A DNA stretch of 64,000 nucleotides, from NCBI GenBank assembly GCA_016125265.1, contig WGMC01000041.1, positions 1-64,000 on the forward strand, in the 5' to 3' direction. The position numbers were made by a program, and so were the translations under genes. Shown one piece after another: positions 8,273-16,762 of the stretch. The stretch's first letter is position 1; every line of letters starts with the position of its first letter. Below the pieces are notes generated by a model that had not been told where the DNA came from, did not search any database, and was given only the letters and a program-made list of their open reading frames with translations. Source of the stretch: Planctomycetaceae bacterium. GTDB taxonomy: Bacteria; Planctomycetota; UBA1135; GCA-002686595.

Positions 8273-9478
8273 ATGGACCAGATGGAGACAGCACCCGCGC
8301 CCGCAGCGCCGCCGTTCGAGCTCAGCGCCAAGGATTGGCTCCTGGCCGTGGGTTTCGTGCTGGCGATCTTCGTGTGCGATCGAGTGCTCGCGCACTCGCC
8401 GTACGCGTCGTTCCTGCCGCGCGAGCACCCCCAGAACCAGGTGCAGATGCTGGCGCAGCGCCTGCGGCCCGAGCCCGTGGACGTGCTGATCCTGGGCTCG
8501 AGCCGCGTGGAAGCCGGCGTGGACCCGCGCGTCGTGGCGTCGACCCTTTGGAATCCCGAGCGCGAGTACCGCGTCGCGCGCCTGCCAGTGCTCGGCATGC
8601 GCGCGTTTTTGCTGCACCAGGTGCTCGAGAACCTGGTCGCGCCGAAGCCGCCCAGCGAACTGCTGGTGATCGGCCTGGAGGAGCGTTACTTCTTCCCGCT
8701 CAGCTCCGAAACCGACGAAAGCCTCGGTCCGAAGCTGCTCGGGTCGGCCCGCGATTGGTTCCTGGTGCCGCCGTGGTTGCTGCGGCCCCACGACCTTGGC
8801 GCCGTCGCGCGCGCCCCGCTGCGCGGTGTGCAGGCCGTGTGGAACTTGCCGCTGCTCGCCGATCCGGCCCTCGACGAGTACCTCGAGCACCTGTGGGCGA
8901 CCGGCGGCCTGCCCGAGCGCAACTTCCGGGAGTTCACACGCGCCGATCTGGCGTTGGTGCGCGCCGCCGCGGAACGCACGGTGGGGCCGGGCGAGGATGG
9001 GGCCGGCGAACTCCTCGCGAGCGAAATGGCCGCGTTCCGAAAGTCGCTCGAACTGCTGGCCAAACTCCCGTGCAAGGTCGCCTTCGTGCGCATGCCCGTG
9101 GCCCGGGCCTACGACGAGGACCACGCCGCCCAGTTGGCCAAGTTCGAAACCGAAGTGGTCGCGAAGGTGCGCGCCCTCGGTTTCGAGTACTTCGACCTGA
9201 ACCGCATCCCGGTGCTGCGGGTGCCCCAGCTCCAAACGAACCCCACCCACGCGAACACCGTGGGCCGCACCGCCGCGAGCCGCGCGCTGGGCCTGACCCT
9301 GGTGGCGCCCCTCGTGCTCGGCGACCGCATCGGCACCCCCCAACTGGAAGCCCTGTCCGCAATGGTCGCCACCGAAGGCATGTCGCTGCGCCCGCCCGAC
9401 CTGGAGTTGAGCGAAGCCGACCAGGCCGCGATCGCCGAAGCCCTGCGCGCCGAGATCGCCGCGCGGGACGACCGCTGA
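8273..9478 (+). CDS. membrane-anchored SGNH/AlgX-DltD-like acetylation partner
   Basis: A 401-residue protein with an N-terminal anchor at about residues 19-40 (DWLLAVGFVLAIFVCDRVLA) followed by an extracytoplasmic domain. ILGSSRVEAGVDP at about 72-84 corresponds to the Gly-x-Ser nucleophile block of SGNH-like proteins that pair with MBOAT acyltransferases. Later regions (RMPVARAYDEDH, NPTHANTVGRTAASRAL) are placed where the catalytic Asp/His pair and closing helix occur. It follows the MBOAT gene by 3 bases, so the two are cotranscribed. The likely role is to accept acetyl groups from the MBOAT enzyme and pass them to a polysaccharide. Substrate not determinable. Confidence 0.7.
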   Translation: MDQMETAPAPAAPPFELSAKDWLLAVGFVLAIFVCDRVLAHSPYASFLPREHPQNQVQMLAQRLRPEPVDVLILGSSRVEAGVDPRVVASTLWNPEREYRVARLPVLGMRAFLLHQVLENLVAPKPPSELLVIGLEERYFFPLSSETDESLGPKLLGSARDWFLVPPWLLRPHDLGAVARAPLRGVQAVWNLPLLADPALDEYLEHLWATGGLPERNFREFTRADLALVRAAAERTVGPGEDGAGELLASEMAAFRKSLELLAKLPCKVAFVRMPVARAYDEDHAAQLAKFETEVVAKVRALGFEYFDLNRIPVLRVPQLQTNPTHANTVGRTAASRALGLTLVAPLVLGDRIGTPQLEALSAMVATEGMSLRPPDLELSEADQAAIAEALRAEIAARDDR

Positions 9479-9683
9479 CCGGGCCACCCCGGAGGGCGGC
9501 CAGCCGGGTTCTCGGCTTGAGTCCCCCTGACGGCGGGCAGGCGGAGGTTTGAGGTGAAGTCCGCTTTCCCTCTGGCCGATATCGAAAGGTCCGTGTATTG
9601 TCTTGACGGCGGAAGGGTCATTGCAGGCCCCCCCCTCGTCCGACCGCAATCTCAACCCATCCCCCCTCAGGATCGGTTCCTTC

Positions 9684-10364
9684 ATGCGGCTTCGAGAACT
9701 TTCGCTTTCCCTTGCCGTGACCGCTCTCGCGATGGCTAGCACGCGGGCGCACGCGCAGTTGAGTGACTTCGACTTCCAGGCGGCCAATGCGTACGCCGCC
9801 AACGCCGCTGGCGTCGCGCCGCTGCCGCCCGAGCAGGTGCAGCAGGGCGAGCTCGAGGGCGGTGCCTCGGGTGAGACTGGCGGGACCTCGGAGGCTCCGA
9901 CAATCACCATCGATACGAACCAGATCCAACAGGACCTCGGGATCACCGACGAGCTCACGCTGCAGGCGGCTGTCACCGTGACCCTCTACCACAAGTACTG
10001 GCACGCCGCGGGCTACGGCTACGACGAGAGCGCGGGGGACGAGTGGTGGAACGCACCAGCCAGTCAGTCGAACTGCGAGCACCTGGGCATCGAGCTCGCC
10101 CACGGCCGGTTTGCCTGCGACCTGATCGAACTGCTCGTCGTTGATCCGCTCGACCCGTTGGGGCACCTCGAAGCGATGAAGATGATGTGTTGGTTCTACA
10201 ACGTGGGAAATGGGGATGCGCTGAACGGCGACATGGCCGAGTTGTACGCGGACTGCCTTGCGATGCAGAACGCCACACCGCCGGAATACGTACCGCCGGC
10301 CCCGGAGCTTGCCATGCCACCGCCGGAAGCGCTCGAGGCCCCCTGCCCTGGATGTGAGGACTGA
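9684..10364 (+). CDS. exported hypothetical protein
   Basis: A 226-residue protein from ATG at 9684, which gives a good signal peptide (MRLRELSLSLAVTALAMAST, cleavage after RAHA). The mature part has an Ala/Gly/Glu-rich linker and then a compact region with Trp, Tyr and Cys (LYHKYWHAAGYGYD, MKMMCWFYNVGNGDAL). The C-terminus is proline-rich and ends CPGCED. No family recognised. It ends 3 bases before the next gene and is probably transcribed with it; both are secreted, so a shared envelope role is possible. Confidence 0.6.
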   Translation: MRLRELSLSLAVTALAMASTRAHAQLSDFDFQAANAYAANAAGVAPLPPEQVQQGELEGGASGETGGTSEAPTITIDTNQIQQDLGITDELTLQAAVTVTLYHKYWHAAGYGYDESAGDEWWNAPASQSNCEHLGIELAHGRFACDLIELLVVDPLDPLGHLEAMKMMCWFYNVGNGDALNGDMAELYADCLAMQNATPPEYVPPAPELAMPPPEALEAPCPGCED

Positions 10365-10367
10365 CCC

Positions 10368-11408
10368 ATGAAGACCACCAAAAGGACGGCGCTCTGTTGC
10401 TTCGCCACTCTAATGGTCGCCACGTACTTCGCGGGCAGTTGGACAGCAAAACGGACCGACGCCCCGGCCGACGCATCCGCAACCGCCCTGGATAGTGCGG
10501 AGAGCGCGGACGCTGCGCCGTCGGTGAACGTGCCTATGCTGTCAGTCTTCCCCGCCACGACGCATCGGCCTCGACACTCAGGGTACGGTGGACGCCCCAG
10601 CGGGCACGTTGCGCCACCCGCCGTGCTGATCCCTGGAATGGCGTACGGCATCGGTTACAAGCCTGGCGAACGCTGGGTCGAAGCCGAGACACGTGAACGT
10701 CCCGATGGGTCGTTCCCCCCGGTCGTGTCGGCGGTCCGCCACACGACGTCCTACGACGTGATCGAAGCGAAGGGACGGGGGACGGAGTTGGCGGTCGTGC
10801 TCGGCCGTGCGCGCAACGGCGACTCCATCCTCGAGCGCTGGGCCCTCACCCAGCCGATTGGCGCGTGGACTGCGACGCGGACCCCGGCCCCGCCGGTCGT
10901 GGGAGTGCCCGTGGCCACGGCGAGCCTCGACATCGCGATCCAGGGGGGCGGGTCGTTCCTACCCCCGAGTCAACGCACCGCGCCCGCGCCGGCCACCCGA
11001 ATCGAGGTCTACCGCGGTCCGTCGTTCGGTGACGACCTCGAGCTCGAGGTGGACCCGGATGGTCGGTTCGCCCTGATCCTGTCGAGGGACCAGGTCAAGC
11101 TGTGGCGCGTGCTGCTCGAGGAGAACGGCGAGGCTGTAGCGGTCCACGATGTGGCATCCATGCCCGAACTGCAGTACATGCGGCGCATGCAGACCTTCCG
11201 CCACGTCGCCTACGGTCGCCAGTTGCGGGCCAAGCTACACGGCCACGCAACCTTGACCGACGTGGTGTTCTTCGACTCCAACAATGACGGGGTCTTCGAG
11301 GGGCACCTGTTCTTCACGCTGCAGGAGTTCGCCCAGTTCGGTCTGCCCCACGACTGGGCGGAGGACTTCACGAACTACACAGGCGTCGGCGCTCCACACC
11401 AGTGGTAG
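10368..11408 (+). CDS. exported hypothetical protein with beta-propeller-like repeats
   Basis: A 346-residue protein. Residues 1-26 form a signal/anchor (TALCCFATLMVATYFAG), then comes a low-complexity Ala/Pro region to about residue 95. The remainder has repeated beta-strand motifs (GPSFGDDLELEVDPDGRFAL, LSRDQVKLWRVLLEEN, DVVFFDSNNDGVFEGHLFF). The DSNNDGVFEG segment resembles a calcium-binding aspartate loop. No enzyme motif is seen. Likely cotranscribed with the exported protein immediately upstream; a strong hairpin follows at 11436. Confidence 0.55.
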   Translation: MKTTKRTALCCFATLMVATYFAGSWTAKRTDAPADASATALDSAESADAAPSVNVPMLSVFPATTHRPRHSGYGGRPSGHVAPPAVLIPGMAYGIGYKPGERWVEAETRERPDGSFPPVVSAVRHTTSYDVIEAKGRGTELAVVLGRARNGDSILERWALTQPIGAWTATRTPAPPVVGVPVATASLDIAIQGGGSFLPPSQRTAPAPATRIEVYRGPSFGDDLELEVDPDGRFALILSRDQVKLWRVLLEENGEAVAVHDVASMPELQYMRRMQTFRHVAYGRQLRAKLHGHATLTDVVFFDSNNDGVFEGHLFFTLQEFAQFGLPHDWAEDFTNYTGVGAPHQW

Positions 11409-11435
11409 TCGGCGAAGGCTTCTGACCTTCAACGT

Positions 11436-11461
11436 AGGCGCACGCAGCATCGCGTGCGCCT
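11436..11461. terminator. bidirectional terminator-like hairpin
   Basis: Perfect 10-base arms AGGCGCACGC and complement with a 6-nt loop, 27 bases after the stop of the plus-strand gene at 11408 and facing the end of the minus-strand radical SAM gene at 11609. The U-tract is weak (gcgcgttt), so termination strength is uncertain. Confidence 0.5.
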
Positions 11462-11608
11462 GCGCGTTTGTGCAGCGGTCTCGATCGCTGACGGCGGCCG
11501 AGGCGAGCAACGCGCGCGCTGGCGGAGTTTGAGGTACGCCCTCGGCTTCTCGAGCGACTCTCGGGAACTCGCTTGGGAAGGGTCTGAGACCCGCCGCGAG
11601 CCGCGCGC

Positions 11609-13228
11609 CTACACCTGGACCGGTTCGCGCGAGGCAGAATCGACCATCGTCACGCGCTCGTTCTCCGAGGCCATGATCCAGGTCTGTTTTTCGTCCTCCT
11701 TGTGGGAGCCCCAGCCGAAGACCTTGTCCATCAGGTAGAAGGCCTTCAACTCGAGGGGCATGCGGTACTCGCCGGTCCGAATCCGCCACTCGGCGATCCG
11801 CTCGATGAGGCCGCGTTTGGGCCGCACGAGGCCGTGCACGAACGACGCGTACTGGTAGTAGAGGCGCCAGCGCCGGTGCACCGACGCCGGGATGTTGTCC
11901 TTCCACGTCTCCATCACGTGGTACTCGAGTTGGTGGCCCCACGCTTCCAGGTCCTTCGGCGGCTGGTAGTCGTGCTCCTTGACGGCCAACTCGTACTCCT
12001 GGCTGCCGGGGATCGGCCGGAACGGATAGACGTGCGCGGAGACAGAGGGGCAGTGGTGCAGGATCGTGCGTGCCTGGTCCAGGGTTGCGAGCATCGACTC
12101 CTCGGTCTCGCCCGGATACCCGATGATGTAGGTCAAGGAAGTGACGACGTCGCGCTCGTGCAGGAGGCGTGCGGCGGCTAGGGTGTCGCCTTCGCCGATC
12201 GGCTTGCCCACCCGTTCCATCATGTCGGGCAGGGCGGTTTCCGCGCCGACGCAGGCCACGTAGAGGCCCGTGTCGCGCATCAGATCCAGGGTCGCCGGCT
12301 TGTAGCGCAGGAGGTTGTTCACCTCGAAGGTGGTGCTCCACTCGAACCGGAGGTCGCGGGCCTGCAGGCCCTCGCAGAACTCACCTATGCGCTTCTCCGC
12401 CACACCCCAGTTGGCGTCCTGGAAACGCACGACGTCGAAGCCCCAACGCGCCTTCAAGTCCGCCAGGTCGTCGAGCATGCGGTCCGCGGGCATGGCCTTC
12501 CAACGGCGGTTCGTGACGAGCGGTGAGCAGCAGAAGCTGCAGGGCTCGGGACAACCGAAGCTCGAGAAGTAGCTGATGCCGCAGTAGTTCCCGTTCCTGC
12601 CGGCCGACGGGGGCGAGGGCATGCGGTTGCGGGCCTCGCGCGCGCCGGGCCGCATCTGTCGTTCGCGGTAGGGCGCGATGTCCATCAGGTGCCATGCCGC
12701 GTTGCGCAGTTGTTCCCAGCCGACCACCGGCCGGTGCGCCGTCAGGAAGACCTTGCCGTCGCGCCACAGGGCGAGGCCCGCCACACCTTCGAGATCCGCG
12801 CCGGATTCGACCGCGTGCACGTAGTCGCGGAACGTCAGCTCTCCCTGGCCCAAGCAAACGGCGTCGTACACGCCGGTCCGAAGGTAGGCCTCGGGCAAGC
12901 AACTCGCGAACCAACCTCCCGCGATCACGCGCATCCGAGGAAAGCGCGCGCGCACCTTCTCGGCGATGCGGTGGCCGTCGGCGACCATGAAGCCGAGGAT
13001 CGCCGTGGTGCCGAAGATGTGCGCACCGACGCACGCCTCGAGCGCCCGGCGATGGGCCTCCTCGTGGCTGTACAGCGACGCATCGATGACAACGACTTCG
13101 TGACCTTCCGCGTCCGGAATCGCCGCGATGTGCAGCATCTCGAGCGGAAGCATGTCGTAGCTGGTGAACTGACCCAGGTCCTGGTTCACTTGCTGCGGTT
13201 GGTACAGCACGATCTTGAGCTTTGCCAT
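11609..13228 (-). CDS. B12-binding-domain radical SAM protein
   Basis: A 539-residue protein. Residues about 1-145 form a cobalamin-binding-like Rossmann domain (KIVLYQPQQVNQD, MLPLEMLHIAAI, GHEVVVIDAS, RVIAGGW). The radical SAM core follows with the cluster motif GCPEPCSFCC (CxxxCxxC) at about 226-235, then VVRFQDANWGV and YIIGYPGETEES. This is the layout of the BchE/HpnJ/HpnP class of SAM-dependent methyltransferases and cyclases. The C-terminal about 100 residues are helical (SVHRRWRLYYQYASFVHG). Substrate is unknown; lipid or cofactor methylation would be typical. It stands alone next to the prophage attL, so it is the host gene flanking the insertion. Confidence 0.8.
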   Translation of the reverse strand: MAKLKIVLYQPQQVNQDLGQFTSYDMLPLEMLHIAAIPDAEGHEVVVIDASLYSHEEAHRRALEACVGAHIFGTTAILGFMVADGHRIAEKVRARFPRMRVIAGGWFASCLPEAYLRTGVYDAVCLGQGELTFRDYVHAVESGADLEGVAGLALWRDGKVFLTAHRPVVGWEQLRNAAWHLMDIAPYRERQMRPGAREARNRMPSPPSAGRNGNYCGISYFSSFGCPEPCSFCCSPLVTNRRWKAMPADRMLDDLADLKARWGFDVVRFQDANWGVAEKRIGEFCEGLQARDLRFEWSTTFEVNNLLRYKPATLDLMRDTGLYVACVGAETALPDMMERVGKPIGEGDTLAAARLLHERDVVTSLTYIIGYPGETEESMLATLDQARTILHHCPSVSAHVYPFRPIPGSQEYELAVKEHDYQPPKDLEAWGHQLEYHVMETWKDNIPASVHRRWRLYYQYASFVHGLVRPKRGLIERIAEWRIRTGEYRMPLELKAFYLMDKVFGWGSHKEDEKQTWIMASENERVTMVDSASREPVQV

Positions 13229-13570
13229 GGGGTCCGGAAGTTGGGCTACCGTTCACGTGACGTCAACGCATGCCCAATCGTTACCCGAAGACCCGTAGAC
13301 GGGCGAAAAACCCCGGAAAAACCCGCCCAGCCCGACCGCGCCACTCACCGAGCCTAAACCCCGCGGGGCCCCGCCTCCCCCGCTGGAACCCCCAGTCGCC
13401 GTGCAGCCAACGCCCACCACCCGCCTCTGCCCCGCCGCGCAATGCCGAGCGGAGCGGCTCCGTCCCGCACCGGGCCCACGCAGAGGCGCCGGCCACCCAG
13501 TCTCCAGTCGTTTAGCCCAAGCGGAGGCGAGCGTAGGCGAGCCGGGCCCGGCGACCTCTCCCCTGGCCGG
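13229..13570. other. host intergenic region before attL
   Basis: About 340 bases containing the promoter side of the minus-strand radical SAM gene. In both strands the frames are shadow-like. It was the sequence downstream of the tRNA-Ser(GCT) gene before the prophage inserted. Confidence 0.4.
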
Positions 13571-13656
<86 letters not shown>

Positions 13657-13862
13657 CCTGTAAGAGCCGCCCTCGGGCCGCCCGAAGCGCCCGCGCGCCG
13701 CTCGCGCTGGAACTCGCCGAGCTCCCACCAGGATCCGAGGTCCTGGTCCCATCACTCAGCGCGCTGCTGGGGATCCTGCGCATCGCCGAGCCGCTCTCGG
13801 CCGCGCTGCGCGACGGGCCCGTGTTGCTCACCAGCAGGGAGGGCTCCGATGCGCCTCGCTGA
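13657..13862 (+). other. stranded integrase C-terminal tail (open across attP)
   Basis: The reading frame that the integrase uses inside the tRNA region is open here for 68 further codons beyond the crossover (TCKSRPRAARSARAP ..., ending GSDAPR at TGA 13860-13862). In the excised circular phage, DNA left of attR joins DNA right of attL. The integrase would then not stop at 59286 but run on through this segment, giving about 476 residues instead of 409. There is no own start codon or ribosome site. Composition is Ala/Leu/Pro-rich, so it could also be chance open frame in GC-rich DNA. Confidence 0.45.
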
Positions 13863-14076
13863 CATCCACGAGGGGGCCGCGTGCTCCCTCGGGGCGCCCC
13901 ACCCCCATCCCGGGCGCCCCTCTTCCAACCGAGCCCCCCGCGGCTCGCGACAACTCTCCGGTTTGGCAGCCGGGGAGGGCGGGAACCCGAAGGAGTCCCA
14001 GGGGGGACGAGATAGGGCCCGCCACCTACACCAGGACACTGCAGCCGCGTTTGTCCTGGTCGGCTGCGCTACCCCC

Positions 14077-14217
14077 GTGGGACTCCGGGGCGGCGCGGCC
14101 ACTTCCATCGGTTTGCTCGGGCGCGGGGCCGTGTGGGTCCTGGGCTGGGCGGCCCTGTTCGTCGGGCTCCCCCAGGTCGAGCGCCTCGCGCTCTGGATCG
14201 CGGGGGTGGCGCAGTGA
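14077..14217 (+). CDS. small hydrophobic phage protein
   Basis: About 46 residues if started at GTG 14077; the frame is open back to an ATG at 13849 with unlikely composition between. The sequence is hydrophobic (GAVWVLGWAALFVGL), consistent with one membrane helix. Its stop overlaps the GTG of the next gene (GTGA), the same coupling used through the early operon, which is the main evidence that it is real. Function unknown. Confidence 0.35.
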   Translation: MGLRGGAATSIGLLGRGAVWVLGWAALFVGLPQVERLALWIAGVAQ

Positions 14218-14702
14218 GCGACATCACCGACGCAGAGATTCAGGAAGCGCTGGCGAAGTTCACCGGCCCTGCGCCGCGACCAGGGAGCCCGGACGAAGAG
14301 CTAATCGCCCGACTGCACGCGGCCTCCCGGCCCTTCGCTTTACAGGGGAAATTCAACCTGCGGCTTTTTGGCGTGACTTTCGGCTACCTGCTGGGACGGC
14401 TGCGCGAGCGAGCCGTTGTTGCGCAGGCGCCCGTCGATGCTGCTCCCAAGCTTCCCCGCCGGCGTCACGTGCTGTCCCTGAAGATTCAGGCGGACTCCCC
14501 GGAGGAGCTGAGCTGGGCCCTCAAGGAACTCGCCATCCAAGCGCTCGAACGCGGCTTCGCCGCAAATGGGGCCTCCGGCGGCGTGTCCAGTTGTTGGTCG
14601 TACGAGTACTCGGAGGACCGCACCGTCACCGCCGAGAGCTACCGGTCCACCTTGATTTCGTTCTTGGAGCGCCTCCGCGCAGAGCGGGAGGGTGGTTCGT
14701 GA
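14214..14702 (+). CDS. early phage protein, hypothetical
   Basis: A 162-residue soluble protein from GTG at 14214 (SDITDAEIQEALAKF). Residues about 45-65 (NLRLFGVTFGYLLGRLRER) resemble a short helix also found in the protein at 15799-16320 (FLAFGYLLGRE); both start with a TDAEIQ/TDEQIR-type helix. The two may be diverged copies of one small phage fold. No enzymatic motif. It is coupled to its neighbours through a GTGA start and a TGATG end. Confidence 0.55.
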   Translation: MSDITDAEIQEALAKFTGPAPRPGSPDEELIARLHAASRPFALQGKFNLRLFGVTFGYLLGRLRERAVVAQAPVDAAPKLPRRRHVLSLKIQADSPEELSWALKELAIQALERGFAANGASGGVSSCWSYEYSEDRTVTAESYRSTLISFLERLRAEREGGS

Positions 14703-15034
14703 TGGCTTCTCGGGCCACCAGGGAGCGCTACGGGCGCCTGGTGACGTGCGAGGGCTGCGGCCACGTGTTCCCGCAGGCGGAGGTCCGGCGGTTCGCGGAG
14801 ATCGACGGCGCCAAGTCGAGCCTGTGCTTGAGCTGCGCCTGCCGCGGCAACGAGGCCGGGCGCTTGACGACTTCGCCGAGGTCGTACGCACGCCTGCTCG
14901 ACCTGGTCACGGCCGCCCTATCGACTCCGACCTGGGGCGAGACCCTTGCGTCCCGTGGGCAACGGCAGCGGCTGCGTCAACCGGCCAGCGTCGCCCGCGT
15001 GATGCGCGTGCTGAGCGCGGGGGGTGGCGAGTGA
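14702..15034 (+). CDS. small zinc-ribbon-like phage protein
   Basis: A 110-residue protein. Residues about 13-45 hold two CxxC-type pairs (CEGCGHVF ... SSLCLSCAC), suggesting a structural zinc site. The C-terminal part is helical and basic. Probably a small DNA- or RNA-associated accessory protein; no family is recognised. The start ATG overlaps the preceding TGA, and its own stop overlaps the next GTG. Confidence 0.55.
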   Translation: MASRATRERYGRLVTCEGCGHVFPQAEVRRFAEIDGAKSSLCLSCACRGNEAGRLTTSPRSYARLLDLVTAALSTPTWGETLASRGQRQRLRQPASVARVMRVLSAGGGE

Positions 15035-15243
15035 GCTTCAGTTGCGCGCACTACCTTCGCGTTTCGCCTCCGGCTGATACCGCGGATCAGGTCGCGGAAA
15101 GGCTGCGCGATCGCGCAATCCGCGAACAGGCGCACAGTGAAATGTGCGGACGCTGGCCTGAGCTTTCGCCTGAGAACTTTCGAGAGGCGATGGAGTTCTT
15201 TTGGCGCCGCGTCGCGGAGCTTCGCGCAGGAAGTCGCCAGTGA
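15031..15243 (+). CDS. small hypothetical phage protein
   Basis: A 70-residue soluble helical protein from GTG at 15031 (SFSCAHYLRVSPPADT ... FREAMEFFWRRVAELR). No known family. The GTGA overlap on both sides supports translation as part of the early polycistron. Confidence 0.45.
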   Translation: MSFSCAHYLRVSPPADTADQVAERLRDRAIREQAHSEMCGRWPELSPENFREAMEFFWRRVAELRAGSRQ

Positions 15244-15461
15244 GTGAGCCCCTCCCCTGGTGGACCCCTGGCGTCTTCGCCGCGGTGTGCGCCGTGTTGT
15301 GTACCTGCGCAATCGCTGCATGGCAGGGGCTTCGCGTCTGGCGCGCGTGGCGAGCGAACCGCCTTGACGAGCTGCAGGCCGCTGAGGCCGAGAAGACCCG
15401 CGCTCTGCTCCGCTACCTGTCGGAAGAGGGCGGTTCACGCCGCGGGGGGTTCTTGCCGTGA
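15240..15461 (+). CDS. small membrane phage protein
   Basis: A 73-residue protein with one predicted membrane helix near the N-terminus (GVFAAVCAVLCTCAIAAW) followed by a basic, helical cytoplasmic tail (RVWRAWRANRLDELQ). Unknown function; could be a small inner-membrane accessory protein. Starts at GTG 15240, overlapping the previous stop. Confidence 0.5.
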   Translation: MSEPLPWWTPGVFAAVCAVLCTCAIAAWQGLRVWRAWRANRLDELQAAEAEKTRALLRYLSEEGGSRRGGFLP

Positions 15462-15802
15462 GCGGCCACAGCCCCTTCTACGGTCCGTACGAAGCCGTAC
15501 CGGTCCTGCCCCGCGAGTTCGAGGCCCCCGCGCAGCGCCCGCAGGTGGGCGACGTTTGGGCCTTGCGCCTGCTGGAACGCCCTGCGTACTGGATTGGGTA
15601 TTTTCCAGGAGAGCGCCCCTGTGGGTGTCGAGGTGCTCGAGGCTCCCGATGGATCCGCGTGTCGATCGCTCGCGTGGACGAGGACGGCAAGGCATTCTCG
15701 CGGGTCGAGGACACCTATGGGTGGACGGTCGACGACTGGGACCGCCTTGTACGCACTGGCAGGGTTGTTCTTTTGTCCCGCGGGCCGGAGGCAAAGTCGT
15801 GA
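15458..15802 (+). CDS. hypothetical phage protein
   Basis: A 114-residue soluble protein, GTG start. It is Trp/Arg-rich (VGDVWALRLLERPAYWIGYF, SRWIRVSIARVDEDG, TYGWTVDDWDRLV) and looks like a small beta-rich domain. No family recognised. Four-base overlaps on both sides place it in the early operon. Confidence 0.5.
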   Translation: MSGHSPFYGPYEAVPVLPREFEAPAQRPQVGDVWALRLLERPAYWIGYFPGERPCGCRGARGSRWIRVSIARVDEDGKAFSRVEDTYGWTVDDWDRLVRTGRVVLLSRGPEAKS

Positions 15803-16320
15803 ACGGACATACCTCCGTCTCCGCGCTGCCCTGGACGCGCACGGCCGACGGGTTGCCGGAGCCCGCGTGGCTCAACTCCCGCCGATCCGCGCCCCTGCTC
15901 TTCGTCGTGCTCGACTCTCGCCAGGTGGTCCACGGCCACTTCGACTTCATGGACGCCCAACTCTCCTGGTGGAGTTCGGACGGCCGCCGCGCTTGGCCGG
16001 CAGACGCCGTCAGCCACTGGATGCCCGAGCCGGAGGCGCCCGAACGCGAACAGACTGGCCCCGGTTGCCCGATTGGTCATCGGGGCGCTAGGGGCCCTTC
16101 AGGTCCATTCACCGACGAACAGATTCGGTCGGCAATTCTCCGCTTCCGCCGGAATCCGAGCCCTAGCCAGCTCGAGGCTGAGGGCGCTGTAGCGGTCCGC
16201 GTCCTCGCCGCCGTCAACAGTTCTGCCTCCTTCGTAACGGACATCCCCTTCGAAGGTGACCGCGAGATTGTGTTCCTCGCCTTCGGCTACCTGCTCGGGC
16301 GCGAGGAGGCGACGTCTTGA
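15799..16320 (+). CDS. hypothetical phage protein
   Basis: A 173-residue protein from GTG at 15799. The N-terminal half (VSALPWTRTADGLPEPAW, DSRQVVHGHFDFMDAQLSWW) looks like a small beta domain. The C-terminal half (FTDEQIRSAILRFRRN ... FLAFGYLLGRE) resembles the early protein at 14214-14702, so this may be a fusion of two small phage modules. The stop overlaps a TTG start. Confidence 0.5.
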   Translation: MNGHTSVSALPWTRTADGLPEPAWLNSRRSAPLLFVVLDSRQVVHGHFDFMDAQLSWWSSDGRRAWPADAVSHWMPEPEAPEREQTGPGCPIGHRGARGPSGPFTDEQIRSAILRFRRNPSPSQLEAEGAVAVRVLAAVNSSASFVTDIPFEGDREIVFLAFGYLLGREEATS

Positions 16321-16490
16321 AGCTCCTCCTCGACTGGTGGATGTGGCTGGAAAAGGACACGCGCGAAACGGTTGCTACCGCTGTAGGAATGCTGGCCGCT
16401 TTCGCGGCTTTTCCGTTCGCGGTGATCTTCCTGTTCTGGGCGGCGGTGAGCTTCGTGCATTGGCTCCCCTGGCCGGAGGTGGGCAAGTGA
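16317..16490 (+). CDS. small single-span membrane protein
   Basis: A 57-residue protein from TTG at 16317 with a central hydrophobic helix (MLAAFAAFPFAVIFLFWAAV), preceded by an amphipathic WWMWLEKDTRE segment. Too short to assign. TTGA/GTGA overlaps on both sides are the main support for translation. Confidence 0.45.
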   Translation: MKLLLDWWMWLEKDTRETVATAVGMLAAFAAFPFAVIFLFWAAVSFVHWLPWPEVGK

Positions 16491-16762
16491 GCTGCGATCT
16501 ACCGGAATCGAAGAGCAGCAAGGAAGAGCTGGTGTATCGCTCTGCCCGGCGCTGGACGTACGCGCGGTGCACGGCCCAGGACGATCGAGGAGTGCAGTGC
16601 AATCGCGAGTCTGTGCGCTTCTACGGCATACACGGCGATTGCGGCACAGATCACGGCTTCCCCGCGCGCACATCGGTCGTGTTTCGTAACGCGCCGTGCC
16701 CGTGCGGCAGTGGGCTAAAGGCCAAGAAGTGCTGCAAGGGCGCGCGGGAGACGCAGCAGTGA
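16487..16762 (+). CDS. SEC-C motif protein
   Basis: A 91-residue protein from GTG at 16487. The C-terminus contains the SEC-C zinc motif (NAPCPCGSGLKAKKCC), the small zinc-binding module found at the end of SecA and in many unrelated nucleic-acid and stress proteins. Upstream residues contain further cysteines (CTAQDDRGVQCNRES). In phage it is probably a protein- or nucleic-acid-binding accessory factor. Coupled to the Gp37/Gp68-like gene by GTGA. Confidence 0.65.
   Translation: MSCDLPESKSSKEELVYRSARRWTYARCTAQDDRGVQCNRESVRFYGIHGDCGTDHGFPARTSVVFRNAPCPCGSGLKAKKCCKGARETQQ

Noticed and set aside
6395-9976. 1193-codon minus-strand frame across the MBOAT and SGNH genes
   Set aside because: Low-complexity Arg/Gln/Glu/His composition typical of antisense frames, and it overlaps three well-supported genes.
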